From Micrasema longulum (lineage: Eukaryota; Arthropoda; Insecta; Trichoptera; Brachycentridae): a stretch of DNA of 64,000 nt. The notes below the pieces were generated by a model. It made no database searches, was not told where the DNA came from, and worked only from the letters and a program-made list of their open reading frames with translations. The DNA lies in NCBI GenBank assembly GCA_022494885.1, contig JAGVSM010003414.1:620001-684000 (forward strand). Direction: 5' to 3'. The position numbers and the translations under genes are program-made. Below are positions 1 to 10,962 of the stretch, one piece after another; the stretch's first letter is position 1; every line of letters begins with the position of its first letter.

Positions 1-249
1 ATAAAACACTTTATCCTTATAATCCATATAAATAATTAGAGCGGATATTTTTTTTTATTTACATTTTGTTCACCAAGCCGAAAAATCACGGAAAAACAAA
101 CTTAATTACAAAATGAATTGAAGCTGCTAAAAATCAGTTTAGTTCAACATGAAAATAATGAAAAACGAGTTTCGAGGCTAAGAAAATAATAAGAATCTCA
201 TTAATCATTCTATCGACTTACTTCGTCTGTGTCTTATTCAAAAGCTCTG
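1..249. other. AT-rich sequence, nothing recognised
   Basis: No open frame of note, no terminal repeats and no similarity to other parts of the window that I could see. Confidence 0.5.
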
Positions 250-478
250 GGCTCGTATTACAATGGAAAGATAACGTGTATCTTCAATTTTATCGACAAA
301 GTAAAATAAAATTTATGTATGAAAAATAGAATATCCTTTATTTTTTTTTCTAAATATGTTTAATTACAGTTTACCGAAGTAGATAATTCTATTTTTTTAT
401 TTTTTTATTAATCAATATATTTTCATAAACGGTACATTTTTAAAAATTCTAATACAAATATACTTTTATACATCTAGT
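250..478. repeat. Dispersed repeat related to 41080-41225
   Basis: From the words 'acaatggaaag', 'ttttatc.acgaagtaaaat' and 'catgttcaattacag.ttaccga' onward this stretch can be aligned with 41080-41225 and, for its second half, with 32095-32215. At 41 kb the same sequence follows a tRNA-like head, so this may be the body of a SINE whose head has decayed here. The alignment is by eye. Confidence 0.5.
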
Positions 479-483
479 AAATG

Positions 484-484
<1 letters not shown>

Positions 485-516
<32 letters not shown>
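485..516. repeat. (TA)16 microsatellite
   Basis: Uninterrupted TA dinucleotide run directly upstream of a LINE-tail-like repeat. Confidence 0.95.
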
Positions 517-519
<3 letters not shown>

Positions 520-520
520 G

Positions 521-800
521 GATAATTTATATAGCGCCATTTTTGTGAAAATCACCTCAAGGGCGCTGTACAATTAATAAATATCCCAGTACGTCTTGCA
601 GCTACAGAGGGCATGGACGGTTGGGATTCTAGTTCCGCGTTTTCAATTAAGATCAATCAAAAATTATAACAGATAGGAGCTAGATTACAGGACGTCTTGC
701 AGCTACAGAGCGCATAGACAGTTAGAAATTTAGCCCCCATTTACACATTTTGAAACTGTAGCTCTCCAAAAGATTAGCTCTTGTGCTTGGAGAGTGACTT
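521..800 (-). mobile_element. LINE 3'-end-like repeat, minus strand
   Basis: Shares the block 'gcgccatttttgtgaaaatc' and the following 'gcgtcttgcagctacagag' block with 32479-32720; a third partial copy is near 61700. The 'gtcttgcagctacagag.gcat' block occurs twice inside this copy (about 590 and 690), as it does at 32 kb. At 32 kb the repeat starts beside a TTTATTTA run, which on the minus strand is an A-rich LINE-type tail, so I infer an untranslated LINE 3' end. No coding part is visible. Confidence 0.5.
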
Positions 801-1635
801 ATACTATAATAGTTATTTATTTATTATAATTTATATAACTTTGAATATACGAGAACATGATAAAAAATAACTTATAGGATATAAAAAAATAAGCTGAAAA
901 TAATAATACATTAATATTAATTCAAATGGAATGCAGTTTTTACACGGGTTCAAAAAAATTATTTAAATTTACTTTGAATTTATTTATTGACATGTTAGTA
1001 GTTTTTAGTTAATTGGGGAGATTATTGTAATTTTTGATACTTTTCATACAAATTAACACATTTTTGTACATAAATATCTTCTTAACTTTATAGACATTCG
1101 AAGATAACTCTGTTAACTTCTGATTGTAATTGCCCCGTAGCAAACTTTTGTAGCATAAAAATATATCTACAATATTACGTAACAGCGGATTGATGAAAAA
1201 ATTATAGTCGGTATTAATTTTTGGTTTATATTTGAAAAATCGATAGTGTTGTTTAGCTCATCAGTATTTATTTTTGAAACGTGTATCATCAAAGATAAAA
1301 ACAGAATTACACTTGTTGCAATACAGATGAAAAACGAAGAGACATATAAGTTAGAAAACAAAAGAAAAAAAAAATATATGGGGACCTAATAAACCTCTTC
1401 TAATTTTAGCAGCCATAAACGATTACTTAAATTATAATAGATGAGGAGTTAAGGAATATAAATTTAATATAAATAATAACCTATGTATAAAAGGGTCAAC
1501 GGGAATAGATTTTAAAATATTTATGTCGCATTGGGTGTTAAAGACTTTTTTTCAATTATTGGAAAGCAATTATTGAAATAACATAATATTTTTAATAAAA
1601 ACTGTTATTATATTTGTAATATTTTTTTATTAAAA
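801..1635. other. AT-rich, no gene seen
   Basis: Only short frames of low-complexity composition; no terminal repeats, splice-flanked frames or matches to the other repeat families were seen. Confidence 0.5.
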
Positions 1636-1806
1636 ATTAATATTTGCGTTCTTATGATTTTCCAAATATTTTAATTTCGAGACCATTTTCAAGGAGTTGT
1701 AAATAACTCACGGTTAAAAAACAGGAATCAAGGGGTAGAGTGGAATTCGAACCTCGAACCTCTGATCCGTGAGTTCGAAACACTATCCATGAAACAAAAA
1801 CCCGAA
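1636..1806 (-). mobile_element. tRNA-derived SINE, family 1
   Basis: Read on the minus strand it has a tRNA-like head with a B-box-like GGTTCGAATTCC, then a body containing 'gagttatttacaactc' and 'gaaaatgg'. The same order of motifs occurs at 14236-14411, 15576-15742, 46518-46668 and 55553-55725. The head here is damaged relative to the others, which read 'gtggtcccgtggc'. It would have been copied by a LINE reverse transcriptase. Family name unknown. Confidence 0.75.
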
Positions 1807-2368
1807 AGAAATTTTCCTTTATTATTATTTTTAAGTATTAAGTTTATTATTCGAGACGTTTTATTTTGTATTAATATAACTGTTTTTTCATAACCAGTTT
1901 TCAACCAGTTGGTGAAACTGGTCGCGCTAAAAAATAAGAAAAAAAATGCGTCCATTCATTAAAAAATAATGTTTTATTAAGAACTATATTTGTTTTATTA
2001 AGGGCTATAACTGTTTTTTTATTTCTTCAATACTATTTTTATTTATAGGAAACATATTCAATAACCATATTTACAGCAACAAATCAGTTTTTTTAGAACC
2101 GGCATTTGCTCATATAGAAACTTAGGAACCGATTGCAACATTAGGCATACTAATATTTCTGGCTTGCCGACACTTCATATTCTGAGCCTACTCCTAGTTC
2201 AAGCAGAATTTGCCAGAGTGTTTTTTGTGCCATTTTGTAAAATATGAAATGTATATATAAATAAAAAATAATAACTTGTAACATATTTATTTCATAGGTC
2301 CATTTTGAAGTGACAATAATGTCTATCGTGTTCTGTCATTTCTGCATATAATGTGTGCCGTGCATGCA

Positions 2369-3054
2369 CAGGGTTTCCATGCGTCCCGATATGTCGGGAC
2401 AGTCACCATTATTGAGCTCTGTATCCCGACGTCCCGATGAAACCTATAATGTCCCGATTTAAACTAACATTATGCAGCAACGCTGTTAACTTACAAAAAA
2501 TCTTCCACGACCGTACTGACTACGAAACAGAGAATTAGGTGGCAACAGCTTTCAGTAATTTATGTATCTAAAGAACTTCATAGAAGCTGAACTTGCCTCG
2601 ACGAGTGTAAGTCGATAAGTTCTGTGGAAGAAAGGTGTTTTTTTTTTGTTGAAATGATAAACCGTATTTATTGTCAATTCCTGTCTTAATCCATAGTAGA
2701 AAAAAAGTAATAGCATCGGTGTCGGGCAAGTGCAGTGGATTGATGAAAGTTTTCCTCGTGTTTTTTATTTGTATAATACGGCCGCGAGAGCGGTTGGAAA
2801 ACCATCCCAGGTTAATATAAGACGAGTTGCACGGATTTCTACAGATACGTAAAAGAAAAAGAATTGCTCAAAGTAAAATCATAAAAAAAGTGTAGCCAGT
2901 AAGTACTTCTTCCACAAGAAACACCACACTAAATGTAAGAAAATTATTTATTTGATATTTTTTTAATATATTATAAAATAGCCTTTATTATTACAACGTA
3001 ATATTTCCATCCCAGAACGTCCCGACGAGACCCTAGCAAAATCTGGCAACCCTA
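2369..3054. mobile_element. Non-autonomous hAT-like element
   Basis: The 686-bp element starts CAGGGTTTCCA and its other end reads, inverted, TAGGGTTGCCA, a short imperfect terminal inverted repeat of the hAT type. It is flanked by 8-bp copies tgcatgca (2361-2368) and tacatgca (3055-3062), one mismatch, which is the hAT duplication length. Both subterminal regions carry several copies of 'gtcccga', possible transposase binding sites. No transposase frame is present, so it is an internal deletion derivative or MITE. The superfamily call is inference from ends plus duplication. Confidence 0.7.
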
Positions 3055-3062
3055 TACATGCA

Positions 3063-3884
3063 TAATATAATGGGAATTATTTTTGCCTAGTAACAGCCTG
3101 CAGCTAATTGAACCATATTAGAGGTAAGCCATGCTTACATTATATAAGAAAAAGCATACAGACAGATTAAAGTATATAACTGTGTATCAATGAAATATCT
3201 TAAATATCTTAAAATATCTTAAACGAATATATCGAAATATAAAAAAGCGGAAGATTTCTATTGTATAAAATCAAAAAGTAGTACTATCACAAATCGGTTA
3301 TTTTTTAATCGAATTTAATGTTTGAAACAGACACAATCGAAGAGGTTTTGAATGAAGACATTTTCAATAAAAAATAAATGGAATTTGATATTGGTAAGAC
3401 GCATAACAGTGGAAGAGGCTTGTATTAGGTGATCTATCGCAATATTATAATATAGACGCAAGTGGCGTTCTATTCTCTTTAGCCTTTCCAAAAATATGCA
3501 AGGTAGAAGTATTGGGTACATACATACGATTAAGTAGTGTCCGTTTTTTTCAAATTTAAAAATGAGCGCTTAAAGTAAAACAAAATGGTAAAGGTTATGT
3601 GTCATACGCAAGAAAATTTTCTGCTCTACAAGATATTTTGTTTGCTTTTACGTTACATACATTATTTTATTTGATTACAAGCCGGAAAATGGAATGTCAA
3701 GTAGACAAAAGTAAGCATTTTCGGCACCTCCTGCTGTTTACGTTCAATCGAGGGAATAAAGGAGAAAGGAGGAAAATGATGATGATAATTATTATTTTGC
3801 CTGGAATTTATTTTTACTTTTAGATTATTTTTTGCTGAATTTTTTGAAACGTTACCTTTAAACTTTTTTAAATATCGAAACCTT
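3063..3884. other. No gene seen
   Basis: Two short overlapping frames on opposite strands near 3600-3950 have no recognisable domain and no splice support. AT-rich background otherwise. Confidence 0.45.
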
Positions 3885-4190
3885 CTTAATCTATTGCAAC
3901 AGAGAGGGAAAACATATTTGAGAAGAGAAATTGGAAGTCTAGGCATTTACAGGGCTTATAACCTATAATTAGGCAAGTTAAAGTGGCCATTTTACCATCA
4001 GAGATTCATCCACCACTCAAAGCAGCCAATGATCATAAACACTGTAAATGCCTAAATTTCAATATTTTTAATCTCAAAAACATTTTCCGTCTCTGTTGCA
4101 ATAAATTTAGATCTTAATAATGAAATTAAATTGAGCCTGTCTACAAACAATTGGACATACTCAAAACATTGTTGATTATTGAAACCTTAA
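3885..4190. mobile_element. Foldback element copy, short form
   Basis: Ends are inverted copies around 'ttgcaacagagagggaaaac' (left, 3892 on) and its complement ending near 4110, with 'gtctaggcatttacagggc' on the left and a diverged partner near 4045. The outer tail 'tctacaaacaattggacat' to 'caaaacattgttga' continues to 4190, as in other copies. The loop is short and no gene is carried. Confidence 0.7.
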
Positions 4191-4639
4191 TATTTTTTAC
4201 CAACCATTATTATTAAGCAACTTGAACTTTTTCATTACATATTAATAACACTATTAACTTTTTCGGGCCTAAGGGTCGTATCTAGGGTCTACTTTTTTGA
4301 AAATCATTATTTTGACCTCAGTTTTTGCATAACTCTACTTCATAATGATAGGAATGTGTCAAAAAATATTATTCTGCCGAATACTTTTAATTATAATTCA
4401 CATTTGTCTTTGCTGCCCCCTCGTGCAAACAGCAAACATAACAATTCATTGCTTTACAGTTAAATAATCTGTGAAATATAAGTCAGTTCGCACGTGCACT
4501 TTTAGCTATTTGGGCGTAAATTTCTAGTCATAACTACAAAAAACCTAATTTCACGCTAAAATTTTTACACGCATTCCCTCTTACAACTCTCCGCTGTACA
4601 TAGCGAGACTTTAAACCAATGTTGTTCAACGTGCCGCAG
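4191..4639. other. Left flank of the satellite, nothing recognised
   Basis: Moderately AT-rich sequence without frames; the last 20 bases before the array do not belong to the repeat unit. Confidence 0.4.
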
Positions 4640-5554
4640 AAAGAGCTGCGCGATGGCACATTGCATCCTCTCGCAACAATATTTTATGAAAAAATGTATG
4701 AATTTCGCAGAAAACTCGAAATATTATGAAACAGTTTTATAAACAATACCATAATATTGATAATGATTTTTTTTTTATTATTCGTATTTATAGCATTTTA
4801 TCTGGGGTATTTATGATACCCCCGAAAGAGCTGCGCGATGGCACATTGCATCCTCTCGCAACAATATTTTATGTAATGAATTGCAGAAAAACTCGGAAAT
4901 ATTATAAACAGTTTTATAAACAATACCATAATATTGATAATGATTTTTTTTATTATTCGTATTTATAGTATTTTATCTGGGGTATTTATGATACCCCCGA
5001 AAGAGCTGCGCGATGGCACATTGCATCCTCTCGCAACAATATTTTATGAAAAAATGTATGAATTTCGCAGAAAACTCGAAATATTATGAAACAGTTTTAT
5101 AAACAATACCATAATATTGATAATGATTTTTTTTTTATTATTCGTATTTATAGCATTTTATCTGGGGTATTTATGATACCCCCGAAAGAGCTGCGCGATG
5201 GCACATTGCATCCTCTCGCAACAATATTTTATGAAAAAATGTATGAATTTCGCAGAAAACTCGAAATATTATGAAACAGTTTTATAAACAATACCATAAT
5301 ATTGATAATGATTTTTTTTTTATTATTCGTATTTATAGCATTTTATCTGGGGTATTTATGATACCCCCGAAAGAGCTGCGCGATGGCACATTGCATCCTC
5401 TCGCAACAATATTTTATGAAAAAATGTATGAATTTCGCAGAAAACTCGAAATATTATGAAACAGTTTTATAAACAATACCATAATATTGATAATGATTTT
5501 TTTTTTATTATTCGTATTTATAGCATTTTATCTGGGGTATTTATGATACCCCCT
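4640..5554. repeat. Five-unit 185-bp tandem satellite
   Basis: Units begin with 'aaagagctgcgcgatgg' at 4640, 4825, 5000, 5185 and 5370: periods 185, 175, 185 and 185. The 175-bp unit (4825-4999) has a local deletion and several changes in its middle; units 1, 3, 4 and 5 are almost identical, so the array was homogenised recently. Each unit carries the inverted repeat ggggtat-ttatg-atacccc just before the next boundary. Each full unit also contains a 62-codon open frame, 189 nt, four longer than the period, so its TGA overlaps the next ATG as ATGA. I read that as a by-product of the period, not as real translation. Confidence 0.95.
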
Positions 5555-7184
5555 TTAGGAGCTCGAGGATTGTTTTTACGTTCAGGCTCGAAAAGGTTAA
5601 TACACTAAAAGTTGAAAACTCGATGACAAACTGTTTGAATGGCAGTTAACCGGGACGTAAAGTTGCAACTCTATCATGCGATTTCATTAAATATTGATTT
5701 ATTTTTGATGATCAGTAGCTTAATCACAAATAACTATCGACTTGCTTAAAAACATCATCACAATGAACAATAATGAACATGCTTAAGTTAAGTCATATGT
5801 CAACGCGTGTGTAATCTCTACACGTAAAGTCAACGCTCATGTTGGTTTGTTTTTTGTTTTCTTCGTAAATAAATACAATTCACTGGCGAAGCTTACTACA
5901 AAAAATAATACAATATATTTGCAAAATATTAAGGACTATCTAGTACAAACAAGTAAAAATTAAACTTCAATTACACAGGCGACTGCTTTTCTTGACATTT
6001 GGCTTGCCAACCGCCAGCTAATTGCATCAAATAGCATGATAAATAATAAATTGATTAATTAAAAAAACAGTTTTGGAATATTTTTCATATTTACACCGGT
6101 TAAATTCAAATATGCGATTGCGCAGCAGGATTATACGTCGCGATACGTAAACATTTTGACATTTAATATTAGGTGTTCATGGATGTTCCATTGTGATCGC
6201 GAATACGATAAACAACCATGGTGAGAAATTATTATCACGTCGCTTATAGTGCGATAGTTATTTGCGATTGAGCTACTTAAACATTATGACAACACTGTTT
6301 TAAAAAAATAAAAACAGTGAAATAATCCCTTAGGCTGAAATTGTATCGTATAATTTGTGCATAATTCACCATCAGAAAGGGTCAGCGTAGAATATTGAGA
6401 TGTATAACGGGGCATTAGTTAATCCGAATTTGAAAGCAGCCTATGTAGGCAAGGTAATGGGTCTGAACCAGCCCACCTGAATTACAATAGAAAGTCTCAA
6501 ATGAACCTCACCTAACCACTCCCTCTAAGTACTCTAAGTAAGGTACCTGCCATTGTACGGCGAAATCACATGTCATTTTCACAAGTCAACCTTTGTCTTG
6601 ACATAGTTAATTTATTTATTTATTTTATTTTACTTTAGGAAGTTTAACATGGATACATCAAATACATACAGTTGTTAAATAGGCATTGGTAGCATTTCTC
6701 TTAGTCATTCTCTTATGTCGAACTAGACATAAGAAAAAAAACTGGCATCCTGAGGAGGGGAGGGCAAGGTTAACACGTTTACACTGTTGGAACTGAAATG
6801 AACTTTTTTCTTCTTGGGTTTACCTTTTCTTTTATTTCTTTCTTATTTTATTTACATTTTTAGATCATTTATTAATAGGTAATTTGAATTTTTCAGTTAT
6901 TTTTATTTTTTCTGTAGATATGAATTGAAATTTTACTTTAATAAACTTAATTTACTTGGTTTTGATAACAATTATGAGCACACACTATCTCTTCTTTCAC
7001 TATCTTTCTTTATGTATTTATATATTTTCCTATGCTTAAAATATATTCAAGTAAATGGCTATTCTTTAATTTTAATTGTATTATTTTTCTCTTTTTTCCT
7101 ACTATCGATTTTTTTATTTAAACCATTTTATCTGGTTTTGTTGAGTTTTTTCTTTTCTATTTTCTTAATAATATTTTTAATTTT
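5555..7184. other. Unique AT-rich stretch
   Basis: No gene recognised. A TTTATTTA-type run at 6608-6640 may be the A-tail of a minus-strand LINE 3' end. From about 6790 to 7185 the plus strand is very T-rich; an open frame there (6925-7188) is rich in Phe and Leu only because of that composition. Confidence 0.4.
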
Positions 7185-7188
7185 TTGA

Positions 7189-7772
7189 CTCTTGTGTGGC
7201 TATGATGTCACACTCGTCGACATAGGACACAAGCCTTGATATATCTCTCTCATTTTTTTAAATGATAAATTCGTATTTTTTGTAATCTTCACATGGACAT
7301 TTACACACCCGATTTTTAAATCAAAATTTGTATAACTGTGCTAAATGTTAATAAAAAAATATCTCTCCCTACTACGCGAAGAATGAATGTCCGCTAGTTC
7401 AGCAACACATCTATACAGATACATTATACAAGAGAGAGCACGAAGATATAAATCATAACAAGGAAGACAGAGACGCTATTTTGCGGCGGGTGTTGTCTAA
7501 AAAAGATTCAGTCTTCAGTCGGTTGATGATAGTGGTAGGGGACGCACGCGAGTAACATGAGTGGCGTTTTTGTGATTTTTAATTTATTTTGCCATAACAG
7601 GGCTAAATTATATGTGTATTTTCATAAATTATGGAAAAGTAATTATTAAACAGTATGTTTCCATGTTGTTTTTTTTCAAACGTCTGAACTTTAGAATATT
7701 CCGTCGTTTACTAGTGGTAACACGATGTTACGTCACTGCGCGCAAGGGGATTATTTACCAGTCTTTTAAGAG
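7189..7772. mobile_element. TTAA-type MITE, copy 1
   Basis: The whole 584 bp aligns, inverted, with 35044-35637. Ends are CTCTT and AAGAG. In the second copy both ends are followed by perfect TTAA; here the flanks have decayed to ttga and tttc. TTAA target duplication points to piggyBac-type mobilisation. No transposase is encoded. Confidence 0.65.
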
Positions 7773-7793
7773 TTTCATTATTTTATATGTGTA

Positions 7794-8398
7794 CAGTAGG
7801 GTGTCCCTACTTATATGGCAAAAAAAAATCAAGTAGAAGTCACGCCACCCGCTTGTTTTGTTACATCTATCATTTATTATGTGTTCAAATTTTCAGCCCC
7901 CATCTTATATACAAGGGAGTACTCATCGACTTGGAAATATCTGAATTTTATGCAAAAATTCTTCAAAATAACTAATCAGGATATTGAGTACAAAACGTAA
8001 ACTATGTACCAAAAGTTTTTTTTTATATAAAAAATAGTATTTAAATACACGCAAAATGTTACAAATAAAGCGATACTTAAAATAATATTTATTACATTTC
8101 TTTGTTTTCAATCTAAAACAATATTTGTAACAACTTTTTTAGATGTTTCAGAAGAAACGATCTTTCTGTTCTGTACAAAGGCATGAAGTAAAAATTTATT
8201 TTTTATTATAATTATTTTATTAAGAAAAAAAAAAAGCATTTTTCACAAAAAATCAAAAACAGCACTCGATTGAGCACCCTCTTCCGTTAAAGCTGGCCAA
8301 CTGAAATTGTACAATGTTATTGCTATAGATACATGTTACAAATTTACATGGTGGCCAAATTGAAAAACGAAAAAAAGATTTTTAGGACCACCCTAGTG
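7794..8398. mobile_element. TA-flanked Tc1/mariner-like MITE
   Basis: Left end CAGTAGGGTGTCC, right end inverted CACTAGGGTGGTCC, with TA immediately outside each end (7792-7793 and 8399-8400). The interior of about 580 bp is AT-rich and has no transposase frame. It sits 21 bp after the preceding MITE. The assignment rests on the TA duplication and the GGGTG-type ends. Confidence 0.7.
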
Positions 8399-8890
8399 TA
8401 CAGTATTATGTATGCACTATTTTATTTAATTCTTGATTAAAACTAATGTCTGAGCACCCGATAACAAACTATTATTTAATAGTTAATCGGGACCATACAT
8501 GTTTTGATACTTTTTTTTCTTTTTATAATGTTTTAATATTGTAAAAATGTGTGTATTTTATTGAATGGAGAGATTTCTTTCATTTTTAAAAACACCTAAA
8601 ATTAATTTTGCAGCTTGACAGGTACTATAATACTAAATATGTATAATGCTGATGTTTTTTTAACCCGGCAATGCTTTGCTATTGCTAGATTTGAGTACAT
8701 ACTCGTAAATATATAAAATGAGCACAATCGAAAATTTGATATCAATTATTGTATTCAGTTAAAATTAGATATGTGCAAAAAAAAGATTATTTTTGTGTTT
8801 CGGATTACATAAATTGTGAGGATATGCGGTGACAGTAAATTTTAATAATTAATATAATTAGAACATTGTTTTTCTGTCACTGTTTTGCAG
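8399..8890. other. AT-rich spacer
   Basis: Nothing recognised except a pyrimidine-rich tract just before 8890, which is considered with the next entry. Confidence 0.4.
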
Positions 8891-8965
8891 ATGCCTCCCC
8901 GATTCTGTGTGAAAAAGACGACTGCATGTCGTACCTTAAAAGGTGTCTTACCAAATAATGCCTAG
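8891..8965 (+). CDS. Candidate small exon, unidentified
   Basis: A good 3' splice-site context, 'tttttctgtcactgttttgcag', ends at 8890 and is followed at once by ATG and a 24-codon frame beginning MPPRFCVKKTTACRTLK and ending at TAG. The residue make-up (basic, two Cys) and codon use are less AT-driven than the flanks. A possible donor (GGTGTC at 8942) is poor. No known domain is recognised; it could equally be chance. Confidence 0.2.
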   Translation: MPPRFCVKKTTACRTLKGVLPNNA

Positions 8966-9588
8966 CTAAAATAGACAAAATCGACGTTTCGTTGTCCCGT
9001 TTTCTGCACCTCAAAACAGAACTATTTTCTCTTATTTTCTTTAGACAGATTATAAGAATGAAATTTACTTTTTACTTTTTTTGCTATTTTCAAAAATAAT
9101 TATCACATTTGTATTCCGTACGCCCGAAAACAGTATGTAAAACTGAGAGTTTTTATGGGTTTTTGGATGTTCTAGTTCCCATAGTAAACCATTTATAAAA
9201 AAAAAACACAGAACAATGCGGACACGCCAATGGTAAATATCTATATTATGTAAATCAATACTATAGTCCTAGTGCCATTATACGGGGAGAAAATATGAAA
9301 AAACGTTTGTATGAAGAAAAGTCAGACTGCGTTTCCTCTTAAGATAAACACTTTTTAGTATACTAACAAAACTTTGCTTCATAATGCTTTTACATAACCA
9401 TAGAAATAGGTTCGGTTTACTGATATAAAACCATTGACCTATTAATACACATAATGCACATTGAGCCCTCTAAAAGTATGATGCTTAGCTCACGCCCAAA
9501 CGATCAGTCATGCCCGACGAGCATTTAGTCGTTCTTTAACCGCCAGCCGGGTTTTGTCGTGAGCTTGACATTTGATTCGAAAACCAAA
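8966..9588. other. Spacer upstream of the THAP-like frame
   Basis: No repeat recognised. A TCAGTC initiator-like motif lies at 9504-9509, 80 bases before the ATG at 9589; this is weak evidence for a start site. Confidence 0.3.
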
Positions 9589-9666
9589 ATGTCTGATTCT
9601 GTCTTGAAAGTGTGTAAAAACCGTTTGGATAAACGCAAAAAAGATGATTTAACTTTTCATTTGTAA
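9589..9666 (+). CDS. Candidate first exon of a THAP-type protein
   Basis: The 25-codon frame has KVCKNRLDKRKKDDLTFHL, which resembles the start of THAP zinc-finger domains (second Cys, then Asn-Arg, a basic stretch and a Phe-His pair that precedes Phe-Pro). The usual first zinc Cys is not there: Ser-Val stands where Cys is expected. At the Phe-His-Leu position the DNA reads cattt|GTAAGT (donor at 9663-9668), and THAP genes often have an intron near this point. THAP proteins are DNA-binding and also occur in P-element transposases. This could be a host exon, a transposon remnant or chance. I found no matching second exon. Confidence 0.35.
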   Translation: MSDSVLKVCKNRLDKRKKDDLTFHL

Positions 9667-9969
9667 GTTGTTACCAAGATACTTGTGTATGATTGAATTC
9701 CATAACTTAAAATAATAAATATAAAAATTTAGAATTAATTTTGTGAATGACAAACTCTGTTCTTTTGCCAACAGGGGTGCACTTAATGTAAAAATATAAT
9801 TTGTATTGAATGTCGGTCAATATTATTTTAGTTGTATCAAAAATCCAATAAAATGAAATAAATGTGTAGAATTGAAAGGAATTCAAGGAAAGAATCCGAT
9901 TGGGATCCAAAAAAACTAATGTTTATAAACTATAATGTAAACTATATGTTGTAAACTTTATGTTTAAAA

Positions 9970-9972
<3 letters not shown>

Positions 9973-10024
<52 letters not shown>
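9973..10024. repeat. (TA)26 microsatellite
   Basis: Perfect dinucleotide run; short frames on both strands here are artefacts of it. Confidence 0.97.
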
Positions 10025-10029
<5 letters not shown>

Positions 10030-10803
10030 TTTTGTAAAATGTTAAATATTTTTCTCGGTAAAATATAACATAACACAAAATGTCTTTTTTTGTACATTTT
10101 TTGTACATGATTTGTGTACATTGTGAACGGTGTAGCAACATTACGCGGCCACTTTACGCATGCGCGCAGGCGGGATGTCGGGTAGTGGGGGAACTTTTGG
10201 ACACAGTACGATGTGTACAAACTTGGTTCTACGCATTTTCTGGTATATTATAATTCTATGTTTAAAACAATAAACATAAAGTTAATTATAAATATTTTTT
10301 TATAATTTCTGCTTTTTGTTATCGAATACTTATTGTTATGAACAGTTGCAGGTCCCAAAGTCATCAAACACAGTTGTAATTTTGTACGTGGAAATGTTTC
10401 TAACATTTCAGCCAAGTGAGTCGGGTCTGCAAAATACACGAAAACGTCCAAAAAGGTTTCAATATACGTATACTCGTTTTATGTAAAGGGAAGCGGAGTT
10501 TTAATGACTTGAAAATGCGTTCGGTCTTGGGTTGACAGGGAGTAAAATTAAAGTTAAGTACGCTGATTTTAAACTAATTGAGTTAAAAAGCATTTAAATA
10601 TTTTATTATTCACTTTGAATATTAATTATTAAATGATACCAATAATTTACATAAGTAAAAGCGGCCTATCTAGAGCAGGGACGTGGTGTCGGAACGCGCT
10701 GGAACGCCGTTCCGGCACGAGTTTAAGAAAAAAATATTTTTAAATATAAATACCTTGACAATGTTTTTCCCAAGGGTAAAAATATTTTTACATTATATGT
10801 TTG
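10025..10803. other. No gene seen
   Basis: AT-rich with a slightly GC-richer patch at 10140-10215 (contains 'catgcgcgcaggcgggatg') and 10680-10725. Neither is linked to a frame or a repeat family. Confidence 0.4.
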
Positions 10804-10962
10804 TATTAACATATTACAAGAGCGATGAAGAACATTTAAGAGATAGTAATATAGAAGCCTAGGCATCTACAGGGCTTATGACCTGTCAATGTCTGGTTTA
10901 AGTGGCCACTTTACACACTGTGCAACATTCACCATTCTGCCCATATTTGAACATCTATATTC

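Noticed and set aside
4726..5459. Chain of nearly identical 60-80 residue ORFs overlapping by ATGA, like a translationally coupled operon
   Set aside because: The frames arise from tandem repetition of a 185-bp unit; the overlap is the difference between ORF length and period. There is no start context or protein similarity.
6925..7188. 87-codon hydrophobic frame suggestive of a membrane protein
   Set aside because: Plus strand is extremely T-rich, which by itself gives Phe, Leu and Ile codons; no splice or promoter signal.
9923..10220. Frames with long Tyr-Ile runs
   Set aside because: Translation of the (TA)26 microsatellite.
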